Below are positions 23,301-35,265 of a DNA stretch of 64,000 nucleotides, in pieces. Positions within the stretch are counted from its first letter, which is position 1, and the number at the start of each line of letters is the position of its first letter. Below the pieces are notes generated by a model. That model worked only from the letters and a program-made list of their open reading frames with translations, did not search any database and had not been told where the DNA came from. The DNA lies in NCBI GenBank assembly GCA_948144175.1, contig CANXME010002013.1:501501-565500 (forward strand), written 5' to 3'. A program made the position numbers and the translations under genes. The stretch comes from Closterium sp. NIES-65. Its lineage: Eukaryota > Streptophyta > Zygnematophyceae > Desmidiales > Closteriaceae.

Positions 23301-26300
23301 GAACACGTGAGCAAGGGCTGGGCAGTGAGTATAGGCGAATGTGTAAGGAGAGGCGCGGTTAATGGGTAGTTGGTGGCTCAGTGGAGTGGAAAGCTGTGGT
23401 AGGAACGCTTTGTTGGTGGGGAGTGAGTGAGTGTGGGGGAGGGATAGAGGGAAAGCAATGGGAGGAGGAAGGCTGAGGCGAGGTGAAGGCACAGGCGTGT
23501 GAGGAAGGCTGCTGGGCGGTTTGATAATTTCAGATTGGAGAAAATTATTTCTGCATTATCAAGGTAAAAGGTTACACAAAAGGGTTAAACAGCCAGACAA
23601 CTCGTTTGAAACCCTGAGCCCTGACCAACATCCCTCCACCATGCAAACAGACGCAACTAGCTCGGCCCCCCTTCAGCACCCTACCCCCTCCCCTACTCTC
23701 CCCCTGCTAAACTACTCACTGCTACCTGCTGCGGGGGTGGCGGCAGGAGCAGGAGCAGCCTCCTCCTTCGTCTCCTCCACAGCCGGGATATCCGCCACCA
23801 CCACAGCCTCCGCCGCTTCCGCAACAGCTTCAGCCGCAGCAGGCTCAGCAGCAGCAACAGCCTCAAGCGGCACAGGTGCCGCCTCCTCCTCTACCTTCTC
23901 CTCCTTCTCCTCCTCCACAGCAGCCGCCACTGCCTCTGCTGCCTCCTCTGCTGCCTCCTCTACAGCCTCCGCCACTGTCTCTGCCGCTGCCTCAGCTGTT
24001 TCCTTCTTCTCCACCACCAGAAGCTCCTCCTCCGCGTCAGCAGCAGCGGGGGCGCGGCGGGGGGCGTCAGTGACGAGGTTGGCGCGGCGGAAGGCCGCCT
24101 CGAAGGGGTTGAGTGCACGAATCTCTTCGTCCTGGGGGCTCGTCTCGTTGAAGAGAGTCACCTGATGGGGGGGGGAATGGAGAAAGACGGGCGGATAGGG
24201 TGTCAAAGCGAGGGCGGAAGGCGGCTTTGAAGGGGTTGAGCGCGCGGATCTCCTCGTCCTGCAGGCTCGTCTCGTTGAACAGCGTCACCTGATGATGCGA
24301 GGGGGCGGAGGAAAGAGGAAAGGGGAGCAACAAAAGGTCAAGGGTGGGCCTTGAAAGGGGAGAGCGCGCAGAGCTCCTCGTCCTGGGAGCTCGTCTCGTT
24401 GAAAAGCGTCACCTGATGATGTGAGGGGAAGGGAACGGAGAGCGAAAGCGCGAGGGTTAGGGGCCCAATGCGACGAGAACGAGGGTCAAATGGGGCGCCA
24501 AGACTGTTAAGTGCGGGGATCACCAGGGGACATGGTGAAGGCATGGTGGCTGAACATTATACAAGAAAACGATCACAGCACACTACAGGGGGACATGGTG
24601 CACGAGGTGGGTATGGTGAAGGACGAGAACGGTAAGGATACTCACATCGACCTCTTCCTTCATTGTCAGGCTGATGCGGTTCTTCTGCTCACGGAAATGC
24701 CACGGAGAAACGAAAATGACCAAGGAGGATTCATTTGTATGTAAAAGCGCTTTGAACATGTTGTCTGTAAGAAATAACAGGCTCCGTTGTAATGTATCAC
24801 AACTTCACATTCCTAAAGAACTGAGACAAGAGCGGAAAAAAAAGGTTGTAACGAAAATGAACTGCCATATAACTTCGTTAAACCACTAATAGCACATCCC
24901 TCCCTCCCTTCCTCCCCATCTTTCCCCACCTCGTTCCACTGTCCCGCGTCAGCCTGAAAAGGACTCACCTCAACCTTTGCAATAGTGACCTCGAGCTCCT
25001 GGCCCACCGACACCAGCGACTCCACAGGCACCATGTCGCCTGGTGCGGGGAAAGGGGGAGAAGGAAGGAGGGGGCAACGGGTTTAGTTTGGAAAGTTTTA
25101 GTTTCAATCGTTCCAATCATTCGCGAATGCGACCTCAAGCTCCTGGCCGACCAGCGATACCAGCGACTCCACAGGCACCATGTCGCCTGGAGTGTGAGTG
25201 GAAAGAGGAGGGGCAACGACGTCCGTTATTCCAGCGACTCATTTATTGACATTCAGTTATTCCAAGTTAGCCCATTAAGGTCACGATCTACAACAGCTAG
25301 TTCACCTCCAGGGGCGATTTCCGACGCGTGGAGGAGCCCCTTCACTTTGCCTTCGAGCTCCACGAAGCATCCGTACGAGGTAAGGTTCTTCACCACACCC
25401 TTCACCTTCCACCCCTTTACTCACAACCCTCAACCATGTTCCAGATACTAAACCTTTGAGTGGGCTTACCTCCAGCGGTGATCTCGGAGGCGTGGAAGGA
25501 GCCCTTCAACCTTCCCCTTCGAGCTCCACGAAGCACCCGTACGACGTCAAGTTCTTCACCACGCCCTTCACCTTCTGCCCCTTGTATCAAAACCCTTTCA
25601 CCTTTCGACATATCAGCCACTCCCAGACATACAAACAAGTGAGAAAACTTTGCTTACCACCAGGGGCGATCTCGGAGGCGTGGAGGAGCCCCTCCACCTT
25701 CCCCTCGAGCTCCACGAAGCATCCGTATGACGTCAGGTTCTTCACCACGCCCTTCACCTTCTGCCCCTTCTTGTAGTTATGCGTCGGCTTCTGATCCTCC
25801 CGCTGCTGCCTGCGGCCCCTGCCCGCCACCTTGCGCTCGGACGCGTCCCCCTCCGCGCCCCCCGCGGACTGGCGCCGCTGCTGCGCCGACGCCTTCCGCT
25901 CCGCATCAACGGCCGCCGTCTCCTCCGCCGCCACGCGCTCCGCTTCCGGGTCGCGCATGGTGAGCGCGATGCGGCCGGACTCCTTGCTGGCCTCGATCAC
26001 TCGCACTACAACCTCCTGCCCGACGGTTACCACATCCTCAACCTTGTTCACGAAACCCGTCTGCGGCGAAAGAAGCGTGCGAAAGAGGGGGCATTGGGGT
26101 TGTTCTCAGGCAAAAAGGCAGGACGGGAAAAAGTAAACTGATTCTACCGTCACAATTAACAGAACTTTTTGCGACAAGTCTCGACCCCCATTCTTACATC
26201 CATTCGTCTCGGTTTCTAGGCGCCTCGCAACCTACGCTACTGATGAGCTAAAGATGGCGCATGTGCACCTCCTTATTCCAGCAGGACATGTGCACGAGGT

Positions 26301-27804
26301 CATTTGCGGAGACAGAAAAATAAGCTACGTTCGCGAACTAGCTCCATGTGATATCGTAGTCATGGCCATTTATTAAGTGGAAGTCCACTGATTCTGTACC
26401 GTGAGTTGGGATATGTGAACGAGGCCGCCGGTGAAAACCAACAAAAATGAGTATTACTCTGGTTGTTACGAGCCCGCGATTCCGTACCGCATCTTGAAAG
26501 TAGCGTAAAGATTCGTACCGCGAGCTGGGAGATGTGGACGAGGCCGTCGGTAAACGCGCCAATGTCGACGAAGGCTCCGTACGGCTTCACCGAGCGCTGC
26601 AAACAGCACGGAGAACAGAACGAGCACGGAAAAGAAGCACGGTCGGATTCGCAAGGATAAACCCTAGCACCGCGCAATATCAAACACTCAGTAAAATTTC
26701 GAAAAGTACCACACAGGGACAGCCATCTGCTGATCGGGCCCAAACACCGGAAAAGGAAAATGTATTTGACTAAGCCTTTTAACATAGTTAATTGGAAAAA
26801 ATCATACACTAAGGATGAGTCGAGATACAGGGAACCCCCAATCAATGAGTTGAGGAACGGAGGAACACTCACAACTTTGCCAGTGAGCTCTTGGCCAGGC
26901 TGGAGGTCCTCGACGTTCACGGTAACCTTTCTCCTCCTGGTAGCCCCAGGCCGCGCCTTCCTCTCCTCCGTCTTCTCCTCAGCAGCAGCAGACGGAGCAG
27001 GCGTTTGCTCGGCGGCGGCATCGGTGCTCTCGGGAACAGCCTCCACTGCCTCCTCCACTGCCGTCTCTCCCTCCACGCTCACGGCCCTCACACAGGGAAA
27101 CGCCCTGCTGGAGACGGGAAGATGAAGGCTCTTCTGGAAGCTGGCTCTGCGGAAAGCGGGAAAGGGCGGTGGAGAAGAAAAAGGTTATAAGCTCTTCTGA
27201 AAACAAGACATGCGGGATGGTAGGAAGAATCATCTAGACCGGAGGAATCAAGGAAGTGCGGTGAATGTTGAATAAACTGCACTGAATTCACGAATTGTGG
27301 AATTAGTGCCTTCAACGTGTAGTTCGAACGGGGCACGAAATTAAGAAAAAAACGCCGCCAAATGACGACATAGACACATCCAGGTGCACATGCCGCACTA
27401 TTTACAACGGGCGCAGAATCACGTCAGCGACATACCTAAGGCGGTTTTGGTGAAGGCGGAGCTGACCCTGCGGAAATCCAGCCGCTGGAAGTGCAGCGCG
27501 AGCCTGGAAAAGGGGTTTTCGTTCATAAGAAGTCTGAGTACAACAAAATAGCAGCTACTTGGGCGTAAAACCAACTGTGGGACACTGTACGTCAAGGAAT
27601 TGAGAAGAAACCTAGGAGCTTAACATAAGTGATCGTAACAAATCGTTTTTTTTTTTTTTTTTTTTTTTTTTTTTCAGGAAGAACTGGTAATAAGATACTG
27701 GCACGAGGAACAGCAAGACCCCTTACATTGCAAGTGGTCTTAGGCAGTGCCGGGAGGACAGTGCTCGAAAGCACTGACGTCGTCAATTTCGTGACTGACG
27801 CCAT
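20324..27804 (-). CDS. PETs: Chloroplast polyprotein of EF-Ts (S1 domains plus two EF-Ts domains)
   Basis: Minus-strand exons, roughly: 27804 to about 27690 (leader, donor uncertain), 27503-27436, 27146-26883, 26596-26519, 26060-25658, 25039-24969, about 24687-24646, 24161-23726 and 21714-20324. The leader [19 protein letters not shown] looks like a chloroplast transit peptide. Next come two S1 RNA-binding domains ([21 protein letters not shown] and [22 protein letters not shown], each followed by VGQE-type strands and SLTM/ALTM motifs) separated by a charged linker. A Glu/Ala-rich linker leads to two tandem EF-Ts domains, each with LR-TGAGMM-CKKAL and a DFVARG segment. In algae and plants this protein yields a 30S-associated S1 protein (PSRP-7) and EF-Ts, which recycles plastid EF-Tu. 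About 950 residues in all, normal for the family. Confidence 0.92.
21790..22185 (-). repeat. Echoes of the PETs EF-Ts exon start
   Basis: Three diverged copies of the segment that reads [23 protein letters not shown], of decreasing length, lie upstream of the complete exon (near 21790-21955, 22000-22095 and 22155-22182). The longest continues to [10 protein letters not shown]. Each keeps an acceptor-like CAG, so mis-splicing is conceivable. Confidence 0.88.
22292..22913. repeat. Minisatellite, 14-bp unit, about 44 copies
   Basis: The unit is GCATGTGCCACCAT, with rare ATTAT or GTATGT variants. It sits in a PETs intron. Because 14 is not a multiple of 3, it stays open in several frames on both strands and produces spurious His/Cys/Trp-rich reading frames. 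Confidence 0.98.
23016..23033. repeat. Degenerate palindrome, family member
   Basis: TTTTTAGGCACCTCAGGA resembles the GCGC-centred member with several substitutions. It still lies between two copies of GGACAGGGGAAGAGAGA (22988 and 23042), which supports its assignment. Confidence 0.65.
24180..24425 (-). repeat. Echoes of the PETs exon starting VTLFNE
   Basis: Two diverged copies of the first ~60 bp of exon 24161-23726 ([22 protein letters not shown]) lie upstream at about 24215-24290 and 24345-24412, each with its own CATCAG acceptor. Confidence 0.88.
25100..25625 (-). repeat. Echoes of PETs S1 exons
   Basis: A copy of the [18 protein letters not shown] exon lies at about 25130-25188. Two partial copies of the [21 protein letters not shown] exon end lie at about 25305-25415 and 25470-25590, both diverged from the complete exon at 25658-26060 and one with indels. 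Confidence 0.85.
26385..26490 (-). repeat. Echoes of the PETs exon GLVHISQLA
   Basis: Partial copies of the 3' end of exon 26519-26596, including the GTAC donor, repeat at about 26393-26432 and 26470-26492. Confidence 0.7.
27646..27674. repeat. Poly-T run (29 nt)
   Basis: This is an uninterrupted homopolymer in the first PETs intron (poly-A on the coding strand). Confidence 0.97.
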
Positions 27805-27897
27805 TTTGGTGATTCTATACGAGCTCAGGCAGAAACTAGACCGTCGACAAATGGCTAATCGAGCAACGAGAAGCTGCTGAGGAAATGCGGCGAGCAA

Positions 27898-29037
27898 GCT
27901 TTCGGTAATCGAAGCTCAGAAGCCGTCAACGGCCTAAGATAGGAATGGGAAAAAAGAGGAACCACAATGGAAGGGTATGGCAGTTTGTAGGTTCCAGAAG
28001 CAGCAACCTGCCGCAGCAACTTCGGGCCTGGAGGGGGATGGAGAAACGCTAACAAACACTGAAAATCCCCCAAGCTGGACTTCGAAGTTCCACAGCCTGA
28101 ACAATGGATTTCCTGGAACACAAGACGATCCCAAGGAGTAGGGGATGTGGCTCTGATGTGTCGTCAGAGAAGTCAAACACGTGGCGGTACTGAAGGGCTG
28201 ACCCAGGCTGGATTTGCTGACGTGGTGTTGTGGATGGGGCTGGGGGGAGTCTGTTTGACGAGTAGTAGCTGAGGTGAGTGGCGTGGTCTGCTGCGAAGCC
28301 AGAAGAGGTTTACACACTCTGGAAAACTGACCTCTATTGTCCCGCCAAGTGGAATTGCTGTTGAGCCAGGGTTTCGAAACTCAAGATTGCGGGAGAGACT
28401 TGACTTTGTGGCCGTGTGTATATTTTACGAGCCCAACAGTGTAGACAGAACTACATGAATTTCGCCTCTTTACAGTAACGAATTTACGCAAGCTGCAACT
28501 TTGAATTGACGCGGCAAGCTGTGTGTTTCCCGCCGAGCCTCGCTGACAACATGCCAGGTCGCGCGTCTCGGCACAATCAAGCCCAGCTTTCCTTCAGGCT
28601 CCATCCAGGCCATCTTCCCCCCAGCCCAGAACCAAACCAACCTCCATGGAGTCTCCAGCTCCACCATTCCCCTACACATCTCAGCTTGCAGCGCTTTACA
28701 GCACGGTCCTGTTTGGTGCATTTTGTTAAGGTGTGGTGAACAAACCTTTTCCCCCTCCAGATTCCGGGGACACTGGAATCTGGTGCATTTTTCTTCTCTG
28801 GGCTTGATCGTTGGACGGATTTCCCAAGGTTTCCTCTAACTGCCTACGCGCTGCCCTTCGACAACTGGCTGATTCTTCTACCGGACGATCATTCTCCACG
28901 GCCTTGGAGCTTCCTCCGTCTACTACGCCCTAGATTTTAGTTTGTTTGGTTTGTCAGTAGGCATCACGTTCAGAGATTGCCGAGACTCTTCTCCTTCCAA
29001 CGTTTATTTATAGAAGAATTAGAGAGCAGTTGCAAAA
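27898..29037. promoter_or_regulatory. Shared bidirectional promoter region of PETs and CAP-H
   Basis: The start codons of PETs (27804, minus) and CAP-H (29038, plus) face away from each other across 1.2 kb. The region has no convincing gene. It contains TTTCCCGCC at 28526-28534. Confidence 0.55.
28526..28534 (+). promoter_or_regulatory. Putative E2F/DP binding site (TTTCCCGCC)
   Basis: This is an exact match to the E2F consensus TTTSSCGC, about 500 bp upstream of the CAP-H start codon. E2F control would fit a mitotic chromosome gene, but a single short match can occur by chance. Confidence 0.45.
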
Positions 29038-32000
29038 ATGGATGGCCGATCTCCTGTACAGCGTGAGGGTGCCCCGATTATGTTCAAGTCCCCCAGTCTC
29101 TATCCCAAATCACCTGCATTCATTCCGTTTGGCGCCAACGATGACGAGCTGGAGAAGCGGAAGATTAGGGAGGAGCGTCAGGCAGCTCAGCGTAGGCTGT
29201 TCGCAGACCGAATGAAAGAAGCGAATAAGAAGCGCTCTAGCTGCGACCCTCAAGAGATGTCTGGAGATCGGCTGCTTACGTTGTACCAGAACTGCACTAA
29301 GCTGGCTGCTGAGAATGTAAGGTTTCCGAAAATGAGGTCACGCTGGCCACGGTTGCTTAATTTGGAGGACGAGTAGTGGGTAAATTGTCTGAACGAAGCT
29401 GACATCCCACCGACTTCGATCTGTGCAGAAAATCAATCAGAAGAACACATGGGATCTTGATCTCATTGACCACATGTCGGAAATCGTCAAGGCGGACTGC
29501 GAAAACGACACGCAGACTAACTTCCAGAAGGTTCGATTACGCTTTAATTTGCCAAATGGTCTTTGTTTCATCCTTTTACTAGCACCATCCGTCGTACCAA
29601 TTCGACTTCCTTCCTACGACATGCTAGTTGCATCCTGAAGCTGATGTGAAGGTTTATTCTCTTGAGGCGCCTCAACAGATCCCTTGGTAGTATACTAATC
29701 AAGCTCCTGCTCTTATCCTTCGGACAGGCTAGCTGCACGCTGGAGGCTGGCGTGAAGATATATTCGTATCGAGTCGACTCCATCCATTCCGAGACGTACA
29801 AAGTGCTCAGCGGCCTGACGCGGGCAGGCGATACACGTAAGAGTACAGACCATTCAAATGTTCAAACAAGAAAAGATGCAGCCGTCGTTTTTCGTTCCAT
29901 CTCGGTAGGTTGGTGCTGCTGTCACTGACTCCTTGGTCCTGCGTTTTTGCAGGAGAAGATGAAGAAGGGGCTGACCAGGAAGAAGGCAACGGCAGCCGGC
30001 GAGAGTCTCAGAAGAAGGTACCGGGACATCCGTTTTATGTTTGAAATTACTTGTGTGCGAAAGTCGAGGTGGCCTTACTTCCGCATGGCTTCGTTTGTGT
30101 TTCATTGTGCATGCAGCTGCCTGCAACATCCAGCACACTGGAGGATAACCTTGACCAAATCAACGTCAAGAAGCTTGAACGTGAGCCAAAGAAACGTAAT
30201 TCTATCTAAATTACGTCATATATCATTCTATACTGACCTCGTAGTGATTTGTACCTGGATCTTCAGGTGCCATTGTCACGGACCCCCTTTTCACGAAAAC
30301 TTCTGGTCAATTCGATGAGGGCGGTGCAAGCGGCTTGCTCCTGTACAATCTCCCCGTGTTCAACGGGTGCGAGATCATGTTCGATTCGGAGGCCATCATC
30401 GTCGACCCTTCACGCACGCAGCCGGAGGAGCAGGGGAAGGAATACGTGGATATCTCCTTTGCATCTCGTAAGTAGAAAGCTTGGTGTTTCCTACCGTAAA
30501 TGCTTCTCTTTCCTCAGCCTTTTTTGTTACAAAAAAAAAAAATCGCAACGACCACCTGGTGCTGCTTGGGTTTCGTGTTTCACCATTGGTTTCAATTCAT
30601 AATCATCGAGCTGTGAAGTGAAAAGCCGTTGACGACGGATTTGCGTTGACATGCTCGTCTAACATTCCGTTCCACACATGAGCAATCAATCAGGCATTCA
30701 TCGGACATATTTGTGCTGCATTGATCGCCGAATATCATGGGTAGACAATCCATTATGCATCGGACATGTTTGTGCTGCTTCGTGGCAGGCGAAGTGGAGC
30801 TCCTATTGAGCGCGGATGACCCTGAGAGCTGGGAGATCACTCCGTCCATCTCTGCTCTCTACGAGCTGGCTGAAGATAACCGCTGGAAGGCAGCTGTTGG
30901 TGCCTGTGCCAAGGACTCCTCTCATGACATGGATGGGAATGCCGTTAGGAGCGCAGAGGGATTTAAAGCGTTTGATGTGGGAGATGAACCAGTGGGTGGG
31001 GTGGGGGGAGGGTTTCCGTTTGGTGATGATAATGACGATGGATCTGTGGTCGATTTTGGTGGTGGGGATGACGGGTGGAATGATGATAGGTGTGGGTTCG
31101 CTGGCCCGCCGTTTGCTGGTGATGGTACTCCTGGGATGATCCCAGCTGGGGATTCTGATGGGGAGAACGGATATTCGGATGTTGATGATGGAATGGACGC
31201 TGCGGATTGGCTGGCAGCTGGCATGGGCATGACGAGGCTCAAGGGGAGCAACGCGTGGGCTGGCCCTAAGCACTGGCACTTTGTTAAGTCCAAGGAGGAG
31301 GTACCTGCAGCAGCTCCAGAGGCGAAGGGGAGGAAGAAAAGGACAGCAAAGTCGGAGCTTATTGACTTCTCGGACCCTCAAATCGACGAGTCCTTGTTTC
31401 AGGCCCCTAAAGCGCTGAAGGAAATTCAGCTGACGAAGGCTGGTCGCAAGGTGGTCAATACCTTGCTTCCGAAGGACTACCATTATGATGGACGCAAGTT
31501 GGCTACGGTTTTTATAAGCTCGGATTGGAGCTTCTTGGCTCGGAAGGCCAGGGGGCGTGGTGGCGCGAAGCAGGGGTTTGAGGATGGAGGAGGTGGAGAT
31601 GGGTTTGCAGCAGTTGACGGTGGTGACGATGGGTTTGGGAATGACTGGGGAGGGGATGAGTGTGCTGATCCGTTTGACTATGGGGATGATTTTGATGGGC
31701 AAGGGGATTCTGCAGAGGTCAAACCAGCAGATGATTTCATGGAGGATCTGGTTCCAATGCCAAAGAAGGTGAGAATATCTTCAGCACTGTCCTGCTTCTC
31801 TCTGGTGGCCGTATGGCACCTATTATTTTTAAAATTCTCTGGTAGTGCTGATTGGCATCTTGGGGTGCAGTATGTGACTGGGTCTTGCCTTGCCTGCCTG
31901 TTCTCCACTCCTTCCGTCCACTTTATCCATCTTTTGTTATCCTTCTGCTTGCACCTCCACCTTCTCATCTCGGTTCCTGTTTGCGCGAATTACTTGGCAG

Positions 32001-32327
32001 GCACAAAAGATTGATGTCAACTATGCGAGACAGTCAAAGCAGGTGGATGTGAAGATTCTGAAAGACACGATCTGGGTGGAGCTACAACGTCACCATGGCT
32101 ATGAGAAGGAGGAGCAGCAGGACGAAGGGGAATTTTCCTCAGGCCCGATCAGCTTTGATCGAGTGCTGCATAATTTCCCGGCCAACTGCAGAGCAGCTGC
32201 GCTGAGCGACATTTCAGTGCATCTGTGCTTCATCTGTGTGCTGCATTTGGCAAATGAGCATGATTTGCGTCTGCATGCGTCAGAGGATATGAATGAGCTC
32301 GACGTTCATCTTCCATGCGAGGTGTAG
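29038..32327 (+). CDS. CAPH: Condensin complex subunit 2 (CAP-H / Barren kleisin), 708 aa
   Basis: Eight exons splice to 2127 nt: 29038-29316, 29429-29530, 29728-29836, 29953-30017, 30117-30180, 30267-30467, 30789-31768 and 32001-32327. CAP-H is the kleisin that bridges the SMC2/SMC4 heads of condensin I during mitotic chromosome compaction. Family blocks are visible in order: a basic N-terminal helix (ANDDELEKRKIREERQ), KNTWDLDLIDHM, the highly conserved NFQKASCTLEAGVKIYSYRVD and SIHSETYKVLSGL, an acidic linker, TDPLFTKTSGQFDEGG, AIIVDPS, a long Gly/Asp-rich middle in exon 7, and the C-terminal winged-helix kleisin block from LSDISVHLCFICVLHLANEH onwards. The length is normal. The intron between exons 2 and 3 holds a GCGC palindrome. 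Confident assignment. Confidence 0.95.
29662..29675. repeat. Palindrome, GCGC centre, in CAP-H intron 2
   Basis: TTGAGGCGCCTCAA lies 53 bp upstream of exon 3. Unlike most members I see no clear flanking duplication, so this copy may have lost it or inserted alone. Confidence 0.85.
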
Positions 32328-32920
32328 TGTGGGGGCAAACGCTTATTGCCCGTTGTGTTTTGTTACGTACTGCATTATCTGTGTGTGCAGATCAATACAT
32401 TTGTTATCTAGTTGTGATCGCATAGTCTATCCTACTTCTACTTGATGAGTGTGTGTTTGAACGTTGTCCAAGTAATGCTAGTGTAGTTAGAACAATAAAA
32501 TATATATTTGCATCTGCCTTGGCAGCAATATTTTCCTGGTGTACTTCTGGAACCCTCGTTAATTCGATGTGAGCTGTCCTACATCGCGGATTCGGAACCT
32601 TCTGCTTCAAGCAAATTCTCAGTGCCTCTGGTTTGCTCCTATGAATGCGCCCTGCGCTGTTACAGATTCCTAGTCTTATGATCCTCGTTACGATTCTCCG
32701 CGATAAGACCATCCTTGAGTCCTGAGGCGCAGCTGTACGTTTGGTCGTTTCGGAACGTTTAAACCATTGATCACCAGGGGTGAAGGTCAGCTGGAAAGAA
32801 ACTGGATCAGAAACGAAGGATAGTCATTTACTAAGTGGATCTAGGAGAAGCCAGTTAGTCAGTCGGTTATTTGGTCAATTAGTAGGTCTGCAAGTTAGCC
32901 GGCAAGCTATTCGGCGTGCG
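32328..32920. other. Intergenic region, CAP-H 3' flank to next gene
   Basis: AATAAA lies at about 32492 and may be the CAP-H polyadenylation signal. I see no other feature. Confidence 0.5.
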
Positions 32921-35265
32921 ATGGCCGATCCGCAGGGCGGCAGCACGTCTGGCCGTCTGAAGCTGTTCACGCGACGGCCGAAGAAGGCGCGAGAAACGGC
33001 AGGAGGTGAGGAGGGGTCTAACGCGGTGAGGAAGGGAACGAGATGAAGAGCGGTCTAGGGAGGTGAGAAAGGATCTAAGGAGGGAGGTGAGGAGGGGTCT
33101 AACGAGGCGAAGGGGGGTTAAAGCCGGTGAGGATGTCGGGGCTACAGCTGTAGCCAGAGCTCCCTTAGAGCCCCCCACCCGCTCCTCTTCTCCACCCACG
33201 GGTCTCTTCTCCCTCCGCTTCACCTCTCCCCACGGATCTTTTCTCCCTTCTCTTCACCTCTCCCCACGGATCTTTTCTCGCTCCTCTTCACCTCTCCCCA
33301 CGGATCCTCCTTCACAGTCTTTTTTTCTTCTTTTTCTTTGTCATTTATTCAAAACTAATCGCCTTACATTCCTACTCCGACCTCCTTCCCCTCCTCCCCT
33401 CCTTCCCTGTCCCTCTTCCCCCCTCCCCCCACTTCCCCCCTTCCCCCCTCCCTTCCTCTCTTTCCGCCACAGCTGCGGCCAGAGCTCCCCCGGACCTCCC
33501 CGCGCGCTCCTCCCCCTGGGGCATCTTCTCCCTCTTCTCCTCCCCCGCATCTCCGCCAACGCCCCTATCTGGGCAAGGGCCCAGGTCCGCGGGAGCTCCC
33601 CTTGGGTCAGCAGCTGGGGGAGCTCCCCGCCCCCCCCTGCTGTACCGCATGCGAGGAGCGTTCAGTTTCCTGCTCGCGCTCAACCTCGTGCTGGGAGGTA
33701 CGTAGCAAATCCCCTTCTCTTGTTCCCCTTCCCGCTTCCCCTTCCCCCTTCCCGCTTCCCCCTTCCCCGCCTTACTCACCTCCCCCCCCCCCCGCCCTGC
33801 CTTGCTGTATCGCATGCGAGGGGCATTTGGTTTGCCTGCTCGCCCTCAACCTCGTGCTGGGAGGTACGTTCTGGGCGTTTCCCTTCCCCCTCCTTCCCCG
33901 TTCCCTTTCCCCCGTCCCCCTACCCCCACACGCCCCCCCCTGCTGTACTGCCATGCGCGGGGCGTTTGGGTTCCTGCTCGCGCTCAACCTCGTGCTGGGA
34001 GGTACGTGGTGGGTTGGGTACCCCCTTCCCCCTTTCTCCCCCTTATCCACCTCCCGCTCGGCCTTTCTTGCTGTACCGCATGCGGGGAGCGTTCAGTTTC
34101 CTGCTCGCCCTCAACCTCGTGCTGGGAGGTACGTGCCCCTTCTCCTTCCCCCTTTCACCCTTAAATCCCTCCTTCTGGGTTGTCTGGTCCGCAGTACCAA
34201 GGTCCGGGGGAGTTCCCCCTGGATCATCGGGGGGGTTCCCCCTGGATCATCGATAGCAGCAGTTCCCCGCCCCCTCCCCGCCCTCTGCTGTACCGCATGC
34301 GGGGGGCGTTCAGTTTCCTGCTCGCCCTCAACCTCGTGCTGGGAGGTACGTGTTTTGGTTGGTTCCCCCTTCCCTTCCTCCCCTCTCCCTATTCCCTTTC
34401 TCCTCCCCTTGTACCTTTCCTGACTTCCTTGCTGCCGCCTGCCTGGGGGGGGGTATGTTTTCATGCCGGATGCAAGGGGGAGGCACGTCCCCATGCCTTC
34501 CCCTCTCTCTCTCTCCCTCCGTCCTTATCCATCTCCTGGCCCTTCCTACACCAGGCTACATGCTGTTTAGAGGAAAGGCCTTGCTGAAAGATGCAGCACG
34601 AATGCCCGACACAGCCGAATTAGACGCTCTCATCTGCCCAATTGTCCCCTCCACATCCCTTCTCCCTCACTCTTTCTCTCCCTGCCCTTCGTCCACTACC
34701 CGCTACACCAGGCTACATGTTGTTTAGAGGCAAGGCCTTGCTGAAAGACGCAGCACGAATGCCCGACACAGCCGAATTAGATGACGAGAAAAAACGCAAA
34801 AATGAGGAGAAAGCAGGAGGAGAGTCTGCTACAGCTGTTGCTGCTGCTGCTGGTGCTGCTGGTGGTACAGCCGCTACAGATCCTGCCACCGCCACCGCCA
34901 CTGCTCCTGGTATCGGTTCCGAGGAAGGTTCCCATGCAGCTTCCTCCTCGGCCCCCAAACGGACGTCTGAGATGCAATCGTGGGATATGGAGGCGATGGT
35001 TGGCCCTGCAGGTGTGACTGTAACGGGGGATGGTGCTGATGATGGTGCAGGAGAAGGGTCTGGAGTGACTGGGTTGGCTTTTACGGGCGGGCAGGTGTCG
35101 AAAATTGATCTTGACGGGCAGCTGGAAGTTTTGAAGTGGATATTGGATGTGAAGAGAAAGGAGCAAGTGGGAGTGACTAGGGAGGAGAGGAGGAGGATAG
35201 ATGAGCAGAAGAGGTTATTGAAGGATTATATCAAGGCAAAGAAGCACTTGCCCTTAGATTTGTGA
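32921..35265 (+). CDS. Unknown single-pass membrane protein, 287-aa model
   Basis: An in-frame model uses 32921-33005, 33473-33697 and 34712-35265. The product starts MADPQGGSTSGRLKLFTRRP, has a Pro/Ser-rich segment, one hydrophobic helix (YRMRGAFSFLLALNLVLGGY), then MLFRGKALLKDAARMPDTAEL, a Lys/Glu helix, an Ala/Thr/Gly-rich linker, and a C-terminal charged block (SKIDLDGQLEVLKWILDVKR, EQKRLLKDYIKAKKHLPLDL) that looks like a coiled or helical hairpin. I do not recognise the family. The hydrophobic exon has four further copies downstream and the last exon's start has one; all keep splice signals and phase, so isoforms with different or repeated membrane segments are possible. Confidence 0.7.
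33790..34345 (+). repeat. Four echo copies of the membrane-helix exon end
   Basis: Copies at about 33790-33863, 33932-34001, 34061-34128 and 34281-34345 all encode LYRMRGAF-FLLALNLVLGG-type sequence and end with GGGAG followed by GTACGT. Variation is mostly Ser/Gly and Leu/Phe changes inside the helix; one has a codon shift (CTGCCATGCGC). The last copy extends further upstream and resembles the Pro-rich start of exon 33473-33697. Confidence 0.92.
34553..34625 (+). repeat. Echo of the third exon start (GYMLFRGKALLKDAARM)
   Basis: This is a near-identical copy of the first ~70 bp of exon 34712-35265, including its ACACCAG acceptor. It ends after the codons for AELD and runs into C/T-rich intron sequence. 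Confidence 0.92.

Noticed and set aside
26218-26236. TTTCTAGGCGCCTCGCAAC as a palindrome family member
   Set aside because: Only the GGCGCC centre and part of one arm match, and I see no flanking duplication.
29769-29778. GAGTCGACTC inside CAP-H exon 3
   Set aside because: It resembles the palindrome centre but is part of the conserved coding block (YRVDS) and lacks the TTTT/AAAA arms and flanking duplication.
33063-34256. 397-codon plus-strand open frame
   Set aside because: It reads through several copies of the membrane exon and their C/T-rich introns out of frame; splice signals support the three-exon model.
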